A stretch of DNA of 64,000 bases. It comes from Colwellia chukchiensis. Its GTDB lineage: Bacteria; Pseudomonadota; Gammaproteobacteria; Enterobacterales; Alteromonadaceae. Position 1 is the first letter of the stretch, and each line of letters starts with the position of its first letter. The notes under the pieces are model-generated. The model made no database searches and had not been told where the DNA came from. It saw only the letters and a program-made list of their open reading frames with translations. Positions 43,401 through 51,521 of the stretch are shown here, piece after piece. The stretch is taken from contig NZ_NBOC01000007.1 of the NCBI RefSeq assembly GCF_002104455.1, forward strand, positions 62,001 to 126,000. Reading direction: 5' to 3'. The position numbers and the translations under genes were made by a program.

Positions 43401-43536
43401 TTTGTTCTAGACTTAGTAGTGCTGTAGTTAATGCAAATGCAGTTAAGGCTACCAAGATAATAACCACTAAGTTAAATTTTGTTGTTAATCCTATTGCCTT
43501 AATTTTTTGTTGAAACTGTTTAATTAACTTATTCAC
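40467..43536 (-). pseudogene. Hybrid sensor histidine kinase, frame-shifted by a 94-bp tandem duplication
   Basis: Start is GTG at 43536, overlapping the preceding stop as GTGA. Two membrane helices flank a periplasmic sensor (residues 20-200). HAMP, then HisKA ([18 protein letters not shown], near 300) and HATPase with [10 protein letters not shown] and GTGLGLAIT follow, then REC1 ([11 protein letters not shown]), REC2 ([11 protein letters not shown]). The frame stops at 40993 with a nonsense tail after KPFERTR. The rest, an Hpt domain (YSTAHSLKSASANLGA), is in another frame, open from 41144 to 40467. Removing one copy of the 94-bp repeat restores a single 991-residue BarA-like protein. The kinase part may still be made without Hpt. 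Could be a real recent mutation, a reversible switch or an assembly error. Confidence 0.88.
40972..41159. repeat. Perfect 94-bp tandem direct duplication
   Basis: Bases 40972-41065 are repeated exactly as 41066-41159. The flanking bases do not extend the match. 94 is not a multiple of 3, so it shifts the kinase frame. The unit begins CGCGTTCG and ends AACGCGA, so the ends share a CGCG microhomology that could have promoted the duplication. Confidence 0.97.
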
Positions 43537-44468
43537 TGAAAAACCTCGCTAGCGCCGTTAATGATGTTGCTACTGAAGTCTATTTTCAGCTGTTCTGCGG
43601 TCTTTAAATTAAGCAAGTATTGCTCTGAAGTTGGATACTGTATGGCTATTGCTTTGGCTTTTTTTCCCGCCAGTATGTCTAGTGCTATAGTGCCGGATTG
43701 TTGGCCAAGTTGAAAATAGTCCCAATCTAACGCATAAATTGCACCCGCTTTAACCCAAGCACGAGACATACCGACAAATGGGAGTTTATTACGGTACGCA
43801 AATAACAAAATAGCTTTTGCAGTTTTGCCAGAATACACACTGTTATCGGGTATGCTTAAAATGCTGTCAGCTTCACGCCCTAAGCGTTTCAACGCGGCAC
43901 TGAGCTCTGTTGGTGCATGTACAGCAACCGCGATAATTTTTAATGACATACTTTCGGCAGCGATCGTAAGTTCATCCACGAGTGCTTGACTGTTTTTTGG
44001 GTCATAGAGTACACCAATACGTTTAGCATCAGGCAAAATGCGCTGGTGCCATTGTAACTGCCGCTTACTTGGTACTTGGATAGCGATACCCGTGCTATTG
44101 TTGGCACTGGCGATTAAGTCGGTATTTAAAGTTAAAGTGGCAATAATATCCGCAGTTGCTGCTTGGTTACTGGCTTTTGTTTGAGTATGGTTAATGGCCT
44201 TACTCCCCAGTGCTAAAATAAGACGGGTATTACTCGCAATTGCGCTGTAATCAATATTTTCAACATAATTAACCTGTTGATTATTCTTGGCTAATACCGA
44301 CTTGAATCCCGATACCAGCTGCTGATAAGCGGCAAGTTTGTTATTGTACACTAGGTTTATTATCGGCGGCTCTTGGGCGCTAGTTGGCATTATGGCAACA
44401 CAGATCACAACAACTATTTTTATCACAGTTGTTAGCACATTTTTTATACTGATTTTCGAGTGCTTCAT
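43533..44468 (-). CDS. Periplasmic substrate-binding protein (TrpX-like)
   Basis: 311 residues with an N-terminal signal ([15 protein letters not shown]). Two-lobed periplasmic-binding fold of the TrpX/YtrF class: [54 protein letters not shown] and [23 protein letters not shown]. No permease or ATPase gene is nearby. The gene overlaps the histidine-kinase start by 4 bases, so it probably presents a ligand to the kinase instead of a transporter. Confidence 0.87.
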   Translation of the reverse strand: MKHSKISIKNVLTTVIKIVVVICVAIMPTSAQEPPIINLVYNNKLAAYQQLVSGFKSVLAKNNQQVNYVENIDYSAIASNTRLILALGSKAINHTQTKASNQAATADIIATLTLNTDLIASANNSTGIAIQVPSKRQLQWHQRILPDAKRIGVLYDPKNSQALVDELTIAAESMSLKIIAVAVHAPTELSAALKRLGREADSILSIPDNSVYSGKTAKAILLFAYRNKLPFVGMSRAWVKAGAIYALDWDYFQLGQQSGTIALDILAGKKAKAIAIQYPTSEQYLLNLKTAEQLKIDFSSNIINGASEVFQ

Positions 44469-44538
44469 GCTTTAGTCATCCATTACCACGGTTAGCTGAG
44501 CTGTCTGTTGATTGTCATGCTTGGTTACTAGCATTTGG

Positions 44539-46557
44539 CTATATATCTAACAGGTAAGAAAAGCGTAAACGAAAAGTGCGACCATCTTGGGCAATTTGAT
44601 CTTGTAGATGTTCTTCTGAGCCAGGAAAACTGTACTGCTCATCAAAGAGGTTATATATACCTATTGAAAGATCTAAGTTATTAACCACATTGGTATTTAG
44701 TAGGGTTAGGTTAGCCAGTATATAACTGTCGGTGTTATTTGCTTGGATGGTTTTCCGGCTACTTTCATATTGCATACTTAACGCGGCACTAAAACCAGCA
44801 ATTAGGGTTGGCGAGGCAAGGTTAAATTTAACTTGTGTTTGCGGTACATTAGTTACCGTCATGGCGTTATTATCAAATTCACTGTTTTGGTAGCTATAAC
44901 TTAGGCTCGTATTCCAGCCACTTTGCCAGTGCCCTTGTAGTTCGATTTCTACGCCTTTAGCTGTTATATCATCTTGGTTTTTAAATACTAACAAGTTATC
45001 TATAGAATCAGTGGTTAGGGTGATTAATTGCTCTATTTTATTTTGATACAGAGATGCCACTAAATTGAGGTTGGCGTTTAATTTTTGCTCTAATATTAAC
45101 TCAAGACTATCTATGGTTTCTGGGCTTAATTGCGCTGGAGCTTTTTGTGTGACTTCATCATCATAATAAAGCTCGTAAACATTAGGAGCGCGGTAGGCCG
45201 TACCATAAATTAATTTCAATGTTGTATCTGTAATAGGGTTCCAAATGGCGGCAATGCGCGGCGTAGTACTGGTGTCTATTTCTGAGAAATAATCATGTCT
45301 GATACCGACATTAATCACTAAATTATCCTGCACTTGGATATTATCTTGCAAGTAAAGACCCCAAGTATAGCTAGTGGAATTAATATCAAGAAAGGTTTCG
45401 TAAATATCCCAACTGACGGATTTTTCTTTAATATTATTTCGATATTCACCACCTAGCGTAACACGGTGGTTTTCAAAGAGATCTTTAGTTACGGTAAGCT
45501 CAGAGCCCCACCATTGCCCATGAGAAATTTCTTGCCAATTAACAATATCAGATAAATCACCAGCGTCAGAATAATCATAAGCCCAATGCCCAGTATAGCG
45601 ATATTCATCGTAGAATAATCTGGCATTAATATCAGCACCACTACTTAGCAAGGTTTGGTATTTTGCATCAAGAAATTTAGTTTGCTCCCAAGCTTTTGTG
45701 ATCGGGCTGTTAAATACAGTGTCATAGGAGCCAGTAGGGTTAGTTTTCTGCTGTTTTTGATAACCGCCGCTCAGCGTTAAGCCGCCGTAAGAAATTTTAG
45801 CAAAAACGTTTTCATTTTTTTCATCATCTACATTGCGGGCATGGCCGTGATTGGTGCTCGGGTCATCAAATTCTTGATAATAAATATTATCATTGCCATC
45901 ACTTTCATAAAGGCTAGCAGAGAGTAATAGCTCGACACCGTTATCAAAACGATCCCCATAACTAATGGTTGTGCTATGGGTGTTTTGGCTACCTGTGCTA
46001 GCTACGGCTTGAACACCTTGTATATCGCGGCCGCGTTTGGTCATGATATTGATAACAGCAAAAAAAGCGTTATTACCATATAAAGCAGAACCCGAGCCAC
46101 GAACGACTTCTATACGGTCAATGATGTCGATATTCACGATCAAGCCGTTGTCGATTAACATGCCGCTGTATATGTTTTCATTGACACGATGACCATCAAC
46201 TAACATTAATACGCGTGAGTTAAAATCACCCAAAACACCAAATCCGCGGGCGCCGATGTAACTGTAACTACGATCATAGGATGTTTGAAATCCGGGTAAG
46301 GTGTTCAATATATCAACCATAGAACGGTAACCATATTGTTGTATTTCTTTTGCCGTAATAATACTAATGCGGGCAGGGGCTTGCGTGACTTTTTGCGTAA
46401 ATTTTGATGCTGTAAATACAGACTCTATATCAGAAAATAACAGTGCTTCATCATCAAAAGAAAAGTCTTGTTCATCAGCGTAAGCAACGACAGAGTGTGC
46501 CAATAACATTGATGTGCATACCGTTTTTATTGTTAATTTAGAGTTGCGATAAACCAC
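44539..46557 (-). CDS. TonB-dependent receptor (vitamin B12/colicin-I receptor-like)
   Basis: 672 residues. Signal peptide to about 27 (LLAHSVVAYA|DEQ), plug with RISIITAKEIQQYGYRS, GARGFGVLGDFNSRVLMLVDG and GSALYGNNAFFAVINIMTKRG, then a barrel ending with LRFSYLLDI. It begins the operon that continues with the binding protein, kinase and GGDEF-EAL regulator, so import or sensing of one ligand may be shared. Ligand unknown. Confidence 0.92.
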   Translation of the reverse strand: MVYRNSKLTIKTVCTSMLLAHSVVAYADEQDFSFDDEALLFSDIESVFTASKFTQKVTQAPARISIITAKEIQQYGYRSMVDILNTLPGFQTSYDRSYSYIGARGFGVLGDFNSRVLMLVDGHRVNENIYSGMLIDNGLIVNIDIIDRIEVVRGSGSALYGNNAFFAVINIMTKRGRDIQGVQAVASTGSQNTHSTTISYGDRFDNGVELLLSASLYESDGNDNIYYQEFDDPSTNHGHARNVDDEKNENVFAKISYGGLTLSGGYQKQQKTNPTGSYDTVFNSPITKAWEQTKFLDAKYQTLLSSGADINARLFYDEYRYTGHWAYDYSDAGDLSDIVNWQEISHGQWWGSELTVTKDLFENHRVTLGGEYRNNIKEKSVSWDIYETFLDINSTSYTWGLYLQDNIQVQDNLVINVGIRHDYFSEIDTSTTPRIAAIWNPITDTTLKLIYGTAYRAPNVYELYYDDEVTQKAPAQLSPETIDSLELILEQKLNANLNLVASLYQNKIEQLITLTTDSIDNLLVFKNQDDITAKGVEIELQGHWQSGWNTSLSYSYQNSEFDNNAMTVTNVPQTQVKFNLASPTLIAGFSAALSMQYESSRKTIQANNTDSYILANLTLLNTNVVNNLDLSIGIYNLFDEQYSFPGSEEHLQDQIAQDGRTFRLRFSYLLDI

Positions 46558-46828
46558 GAAATAGCACCTTATATTTTAATAATGCAGCATGTTAGATTTA
46601 TATTGCTGCTAATGGCTAAATTGGCATTTAACACACCGTTTTAGCTTATGTAATACAAGCCAAACTTTACAATAATTTGACTGATGACTCCAATAAAATT
46701 ATTGCATTATATAAAGTTATATCAAACGGCGAGCTGTTTTATATTACTACCTTCAGTAAATATTTATAGGCAGTTGTTTGTATTGAAACCAAAGGAACAC
46801 AATCGAAATCTATAAAAGTAGCACTCAG

Positions 46829-47572
46829 CTATTGACGGTTTTTAACGATTTTATTTTCACGAATACTGATCAGAGTTCGCTCAGATAACATTAAAAATAC
46901 CACAGCAGAAAGCACTGCGGATGAGAACACCATACACATCACCACAATTTGATAGCGTGCTGCGATTAATGGTGATACGCCTGACAATATTTGTCCGGTC
47001 ATCATACCGGGTAAGGATACTAAGCCAACGGCGAACAGGCCGTTAATTACTGGAATAGTCGCGGCATTTAAAGCGTGTTTACGCGCAACAGCATAAGGGA
47101 TTTGATGTTCAATTTCTGAAAATAAACGTTCAGCACATAGACTAATACTATTCATGGCATTAGCGAATATCATGCCAGCCAATGGAATGATCACTTGCGG
47201 TTGATACCAAGGGCTGACTGACAAAGCCCCTTGGCTAATAATCAGTAACGTAAAGCCGCCACCAGACAAGATTGCCACAAAACCATATTTAAACAGCACA
47301 GTGCGATATTGGCTTTGTGTGCGTAGCGCTATCCAGCTAGAAATTGCAATCATGAGCAGTAAAATTGAGCTGATCAACCAAACATTGTCGGCATAAAAAA
47401 TATAGCTAAGTACATAACCAATTAAGAGTAACTGTACTAGCATTCTTGCTAATGCATAACTTGCCTGGCTGAGACTTAACGACCAATAATATATAAAGCC
47501 AAGTGCGATAATTACCGGCATAAAAGCAACCACTAAATCGGTTATGCTGAGAATTTCTATGCTCGTATTCAT
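46829..47572 (-). CDS. FetB-family (UPF0014) ABC permease
   Basis: 247 residues with seven predicted helices. Family text: ALARMLVQLLLIGYVL near 40, PLAGMIFANAMNSISLCAERL near 130, and a C-terminal VSLPGMMTGQILSGVSPLIAARYQIVVM in pieces. In E. coli FetA-FetB exports iron; no fetA-type ATPase gene is adjacent here, so its partner must lie elsewhere. Confidence 0.88.
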   Translation of the reverse strand: MNTSIEILSITDLVVAFMPVIIALGFIYYWSLSLSQASYALARMLVQLLLIGYVLSYIFYADNVWLISSILLLMIAISSWIALRTQSQYRTVLFKYGFVAILSGGGFTLLIISQGALSVSPWYQPQVIIPLAGMIFANAMNSISLCAERLFSEIEHQIPYAVARKHALNAATIPVINGLFAVGLVSLPGMMTGQILSGVSPLIAARYQIVVMCMVFSSAVLSAVVFLMLSERTLISIRENKIVKNRQ

Positions 47573-47610
47573 GGTTTTGTGATCACCTTGTTGACGGCTA
47601 ACTCATGGCG

Positions 47611-49062
47611 TTATTTTTTATTGCTTTGAGACTCATGGTTAATAATATCGTAACCTTCGTTAGCCTCTTGGCAATCTATTCGTTCATTTATACTAGGTTC
47701 ATGCACAGGCACTTCGTCCATATAAACACCTTTCGTGCGCCATTTACCGGTTTGCCAACGATTAAAAGAAAAGAAGCCGCGTATGCATTCATCTATGCTC
47801 ATGGCTAACCAAATGCCAACCAAGCCATAAGCAAAATGTAGGCCTAGCGCCCATGCCAAAGGCATAGCCACAAACCACATGATACTAAAGCCGACAATCG
47901 ACACATAGCGCGCATCACCTGATGCTCGAAGTGATGCACCCACTATTAAGTTAAAACTGCGACCAAATTCACCTAATATAGCCACCCATAAAATCATTTT
48001 CCCCATGGCCCAAATATCCGTATTATCTGTAAAAATGGCAAATAATTGTTCAGAAAAAGCTAATAGTGTAAAAACAAAGATCATGGCACCCACCAAGCCT
48101 AGCTTTAATCCTTGCATTAATTGTTGGTGCGCGTCATCAAATCGTTTTGCGCCAATATAATGCGCTACTTTAATTTGCACCCCCGCACTCACAGCAAAGC
48201 CATAGAGCACAGCAGTAAATAATAAGTTAAAACTATAGATACGGGTCGCTAGGGCAATTTCACCCATAGTGACTATCATTACTGTCATTAAAATTTGCGT
48301 AAACTGCCATGACATCGGCTCCAACACTGATGGCATAGCAATTTTTAAAATCGGCGCACTGTTGTTTTTAAATTTTAGCCAGTTATTTGGTAAAGAGATT
48401 TTAAACTTTAAGTGTTTTTTGATGATCACTAAGGTAAAGCATAAACTTACTGCCCAAGCAGTTACCGAAGCAAGTGCAACGCCTTTTACACCTAATGCTG
48501 GAAAGCCAAATTTGCCATCTACCAATAGATAATTAAATACAATGTTGACGATAGTCATCACTAAGGTTGACCACATATTCCAGTTTGTTTTGCCTTGCGA
48601 GGTCAGCACAGCGGCAGCGGCAAAACGTAAGGCTAAAATCCATGTGCCCATGCCAATGGTGCTTAAATATATGCTAGCCATAATCGCCATGTCATCGCTT
48701 AAGCCCATCCATGTTGCAAAGGTTGGCGCAAAAATACACATTAATGCCGTCAGCAATAATCCGCCAATAAATAAGATAATAAAAAGCACGCCATAGGTGG
48801 TGGCAAGTTTGTGAAAATCACCCGCGCCTATACGCTGCGACGCAACACTGCTGCCACCTTGATGTAAGGTACTATAAAGCGCAAACGCGATGCCCAAAAT
48901 AGGTAATATGGCGCCGACTGATGCTGCAGCAGTATCAGAAATTTGACTCAAAAACCACGCATCGGTGACGTTGATCATAAAGATGAAAAAAAGATCAATA
49001 AAAATCGGCCAAGTTAAACTTAATAGACTGCGATCAGCTACGGATTGGTTAGCTTTGGACAC
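47611..49062 (-). CDS. MATE-family efflux transporter
   Basis: 483 residues from the GTG at 49062 (AGGAGCTATTGTG); the frame is open further upstream but lacks a better site. Twelve helices in two related halves; SLTWPIFIDLFFIFMINVTDAWFLSQ in pieces opens the first and KIAMPSVLEPMSWQF the second, the usual MATE repeats. Role: sodium- or proton-driven export of cationic drugs. The tail is cytoplasmic and hydrophilic. The gene is 38 bases before fetB on the same strand. Confidence 0.9.
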   Translation of the reverse strand: MSKANQSVADRSLLSLTWPIFIDLFFIFMINVTDAWFLSQISDTAAASVGAILPILGIAFALYSTLHQGGSSVASQRIGAGDFHKLATTYGVLFIILFIGGLLLTALMCIFAPTFATWMGLSDDMAIMASIYLSTIGMGTWILALRFAAAAVLTSQGKTNWNMWSTLVMTIVNIVFNYLLVDGKFGFPALGVKGVALASVTAWAVSLCFTLVIIKKHLKFKISLPNNWLKFKNNSAPILKIAMPSVLEPMSWQFTQILMTVMIVTMGEIALATRIYSFNLLFTAVLYGFAVSAGVQIKVAHYIGAKRFDDAHQQLMQGLKLGLVGAMIFVFTLLAFSEQLFAIFTDNTDIWAMGKMILWVAILGEFGRSFNLIVGASLRASGDARYVSIVGFSIMWFVAMPLAWALGLHFAYGLVGIWLAMSIDECIRGFFSFNRWQTGKWRTKGVYMDEVPVHEPSINERIDCQEANEGYDIINHESQSNKK

Positions 49063-49255
49063 AATAGCTCCTGAAAAAAGGTAATGGCGTAGTATAACAT
49101 TTGCAAGTGCGTAAAATGTTAACAAGCAATGTTACAAATCGTAATGAAAAACTTAATATTATTATATTTATTAGCTCGATTTGCTGTTAATTGCTGCTTT
49201 ATTCAACATTTGATGAAAAAAAGCTAAAAAATTGCAAAATATAGCTAATTAGCGC

Positions 49256-49284
49256 TTTACAAAACATCGCACAGTATTTAATAT
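49256..49284 (+). promoter_or_regulatory. Promoter of tRNA-Ser
   Basis: TTTACA, 17 bases, TAATAT, then a CG-rich discriminator (TCGCCTCG), about 38 bases before the tRNA. Confidence 0.75.
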
Positions 49285-49322
49285 TCGCCTCGTTCTGAAG
49301 CAGCAGTGCTTTTTGAATATCT

Positions 49323-49413
49323 GGTGAGATGGCTGAGTGGTCGAAAGCACCGGTCTTGAAAACCGGCAAGGGTTTGTAGCCCTTCTAGAGTTCAAATCTC
49401 TATCTCACCGCCA
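49323..49413 (+). tRNA. tRNA-Ser(UGA)
   Basis: 91 bases with acceptor arms GGTGAGA/TCTCACC, anticodon loop CTTGAAA (anticodon TGA, reading UCA), a long variable arm (AAGGGTTTGTAGCCCTT), T arm GAGTTCAAATCTC and an encoded GCCA end. Standard class II tRNA with own promoter and terminator. Confidence 0.97.
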
Positions 49414-49424
49414 TATATAGAAAA

Positions 49425-49457
49425 GCCCGTTAACCGAAAGGTTAGCGGGTTTTTTGC
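49425..49457 (+). terminator. Rho-independent terminator after tRNA-Ser
   Basis: CCCGTTAACC-GAAA-GGTTAGCGGG stem followed by TTTTTT. Related in sequence and place to the terminator at 10318. Confidence 0.9.
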
Positions 49458-49480
49458 TTTTATAAGCTTCATATAGTTAA

Positions 49481-49537
49481 AAGGGTTTGTAGCGTTAAAC
49501 CTATCCCAGAGTTCAAGGCTTTATCTCACTGCCATAT
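49481..49537 (+). pseudogene. Decayed 3' copy of tRNA-Ser
   Basis: AAGGGTTTGTAGCGTTAAAC, then CAGAGTTCAAGG and TTATCTCACTGCCATATT copy the variable arm, T arm and acceptor end of the tRNA just upstream, with several changes and no 5' half. It is nearly identical in its first part to the remnant at 10374, closer than either is to the functional gene. Confidence 0.75.
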
Positions 49538-49913
49538 TAAAAGGCAGCACAATGTGTAGCTCTTTCTCGTTTAAGCACTTTCGAATAAAATCACTATTTC
49601 ATCTTTATTTTTATAAATTCGTCAAATAATGTAGTTTCTTTCAGTGCAGATTTTAGTCATAAAAAATGTGTTTTTTAAGTGATGACTATGCAGGCAATAA
49701 CGTTAATAGTTCAGAATAGCCTTCAAAACGAGAATGTTTATTATGACTAACTCTTCTTGTTTTAGCGTTGGTAACATGATTTATTCAGCCTTAAAACATT
49801 TCAGAGATTATTTTATCGCAGTAAAATAGCAGGACTGGCTCCTGCTTCGCTGTATGAATGAATGAATGACTGAGCTATACCCCAAATTCGGTTAATAAAT
49901 GCGCCGTTAAAAG
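49538..49913. other. Gene-free stretch with a tRNA-Pro-like fragment
   Basis: About 375 bases without a gene. At 49869-49886, on the minus strand, GGGGTATAGCTCAGT copies the first 15 bases of a tRNA; the tRNA-Pro at 32234 begins CGGGGTATAGCGCAGC. It is followed by a short repeat (GAATGAATGAATGA) and a GCAGGA/TCCTGC hairpin. No complete tRNA can be folded. Confidence 0.5.
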
Positions 49914-50519
49914 CTAGTTTTTGGGATTATTATTTTTTTGCCGCTCGGCAAAGGCCTTAATATTAATATCGGCGACCTTTTCCCATGCTTCGTTAGGTAC
50001 TAACGCTGACATGGCGTAATGGGCGATTTTCCATTTGCCGTCGTGGTTTATCAACACCCCTGTGCCGCGAAAGCGCCCCCACTTTTCAGAGACGGTGATT
50101 TCGTCGAACCACGCGATGTTTTGCTCGGGTGAAAAGTTGATGTGTCGCTCCACAGATTTATACGACCAGCCGGTACCGCCAGCAAAGCGTTCTGCTACGT
50201 ACTTGTCTAGGGTTTCTGGGCGTGACCAACGCTCCCAATCATCCGTGCCCATAAAAACGCCTGTATTGGTGAATGAGCCAAGGTATGTGTCTAGATCAGT
50301 TTTGCTAGCGGCTTCATGTAAGCCATCGAGCACTTGATTAATGGCATTTTTGGCGGCTAGGCTCTTGCCTTGATCCGCGCCTTGATGAACGGCCTGACTG
50401 GCTTCGGATTTGCTCTGGCTGTTAGCTAACGCGCTGAACGAGCAGCCCATTAATGCTGTGAGAATTGATGCGGTAAATATTAACGGTGCGGCGTAGGTTT
50501 GTAGTCGATTAAATATCAT
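49914..50519 (-). CDS. NTF2-like (SnoaL/DUF4440-type) lipoprotein
   Basis: 201 residues. Signal with lipobox-like LMGC at about residues 23-26, then a polar linker and an NTF2-fold domain from about 60 (INQVLDGLHEAASKTDLDTYLGSFTNTGVFMGTDDWERW in pieces; WFDEITVSEKWGRFRGTGVLI; GKWKIAHY). Such small cone-shaped domains bind or convert small ligands; substrate unknown. Alone on its strand. Confidence 0.8.
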   Translation of the reverse strand: MIFNRLQTYAAPLIFTASILTALMGCSFSALANSQSKSEASQAVHQGADQGKSLAAKNAINQVLDGLHEAASKTDLDTYLGSFTNTGVFMGTDDWERWSRPETLDKYVAERFAGGTGWSYKSVERHINFSPEQNIAWFDEITVSEKWGRFRGTGVLINHDGKWKIAHYAMSALVPNEAWEKVADINIKAFAERQKNNNPKN

Positions 50520-50738
50520 GAATCACTCCAATTGAAGGTGGTGGTTTTATATAAATATTGTACTTTTCTCTCGTGCTAGTCTGCTTTTGACTTGTCTGCG
50601 AGATGAAGACTTAAGGCGATATTCAGGTAGCTACTTGAATTAATCGAACCTGAAAACTGGATAAGGATTGAACTAATTACCCACCTTGCGACCAGATCTT
50701 TTGACTAAAAACGATTTAAAAGCAATAAAGGTCGGCAG

Positions 50739-50845
50739 ATGAATAAGTTAATAGATATATTTTGCGATGTCGATGATTTTTATCATCAATTTTTTCCCGT
50801 ATGGGAAGCCAAGCTAATCGCTAACAGGTCTACAAAACAAAAGCG
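50739..50845 (+). pseudogene. N-terminal remnant of an insertion-sequence transposase
   Basis: The first 36 or so codons read MNKLIDIFCDVDDFYHQ..FPVWEAKLIA, the N-terminus of IS982-type transposases (my recollection of that family). After about 50845 the frame no longer encodes transposase and instead overlaps the other frame of a GGDEF domain. No inverted repeats were found. Confidence 0.6.
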
Positions 50846-50848
50846 TAA

Positions 50849-51361
50849 GTTAGAGCAATTGAAAAAATTGTCGATAAAGATTATCTCACTGAAATTTTTA
50901 ACCGCCGTTATTTTTATAATAAGGCGAAAGCTGAGTTTAATCGCAGTAAACGTACCCAGCAAAGTTTATCATTGCTAGTGTTTGACTTAGATAACTTTAA
51001 AAACGTTAACGATAAATTTGGTCACGGCGTTGGCGATCAGGTATTGAAGGCGTTTGCGAACCATGTTTCTGCTTTTTTGCGTGATTACGATACCTTTGCT
51101 CGCCTAGGTGGTGAAGAGTTTGCACTATTATTGCCCGCAACCAATGCAGACAATGCGTTTATTATTGCCGAGCGTATTCGCCAATCCACGCAGTTGTTAT
51201 CTATTGACACAGATCAGGGACCCGTCAATATAACCACATCAGTAGGCTTAATTGAGGCAGATAGTCAAGGCGCAGATTTTGAAGCTGTGATGCACTTGGC
51301 CGATAAAAGCCTATACCAAGCCAAGCGAAATGGCCGCAATCAAACCGTTTGTTGGCAATAA
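50849..51361 (+). pseudogene. 5'-truncated diguanylate cyclase (GGDEF) gene
   Basis: The frame is open from 50849, just after a TAA at 50846-50848, and reads RAIEKIVDKDYLTEIFNRRYF, the canonical start of a GGDEF domain, then FDLDNFKNVNDKFGH, RLGGEEFALLLP and DKSLYQAKRNGRN. The catalytic GGEEF is intact. No start codon lies before the conserved DYLTEIFNRR; an ATG-like or TTG start would have to be at 50972 or so, which would remove the first third. I infer a 5' deletion joined to transposase debris. Confidence 0.8.
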
Positions 51362-51521
51362 CTTTTAAAGCTCAATAGGGCTTGCTAACAAGATCATCAA
51401 AAAAATCGTTAGCAATAATGGTGTTAAAGATTCCTGCCTAACGGCTAAACAGGTACAATTGTCCGCTTTAACAATAACTTTGCTATTAATCGATATTTCT
51501 AGCGACTTGGAAATTTAACTT

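Noticed and set aside
10565-49000. A single genomic island bounded by the two tRNA-Ser remnants at 10.4 and 49.5 kb
   Set aside because: The interval holds core genes such as minCDE, pyrC, yejK and zapA, so it is not mobile cargo.
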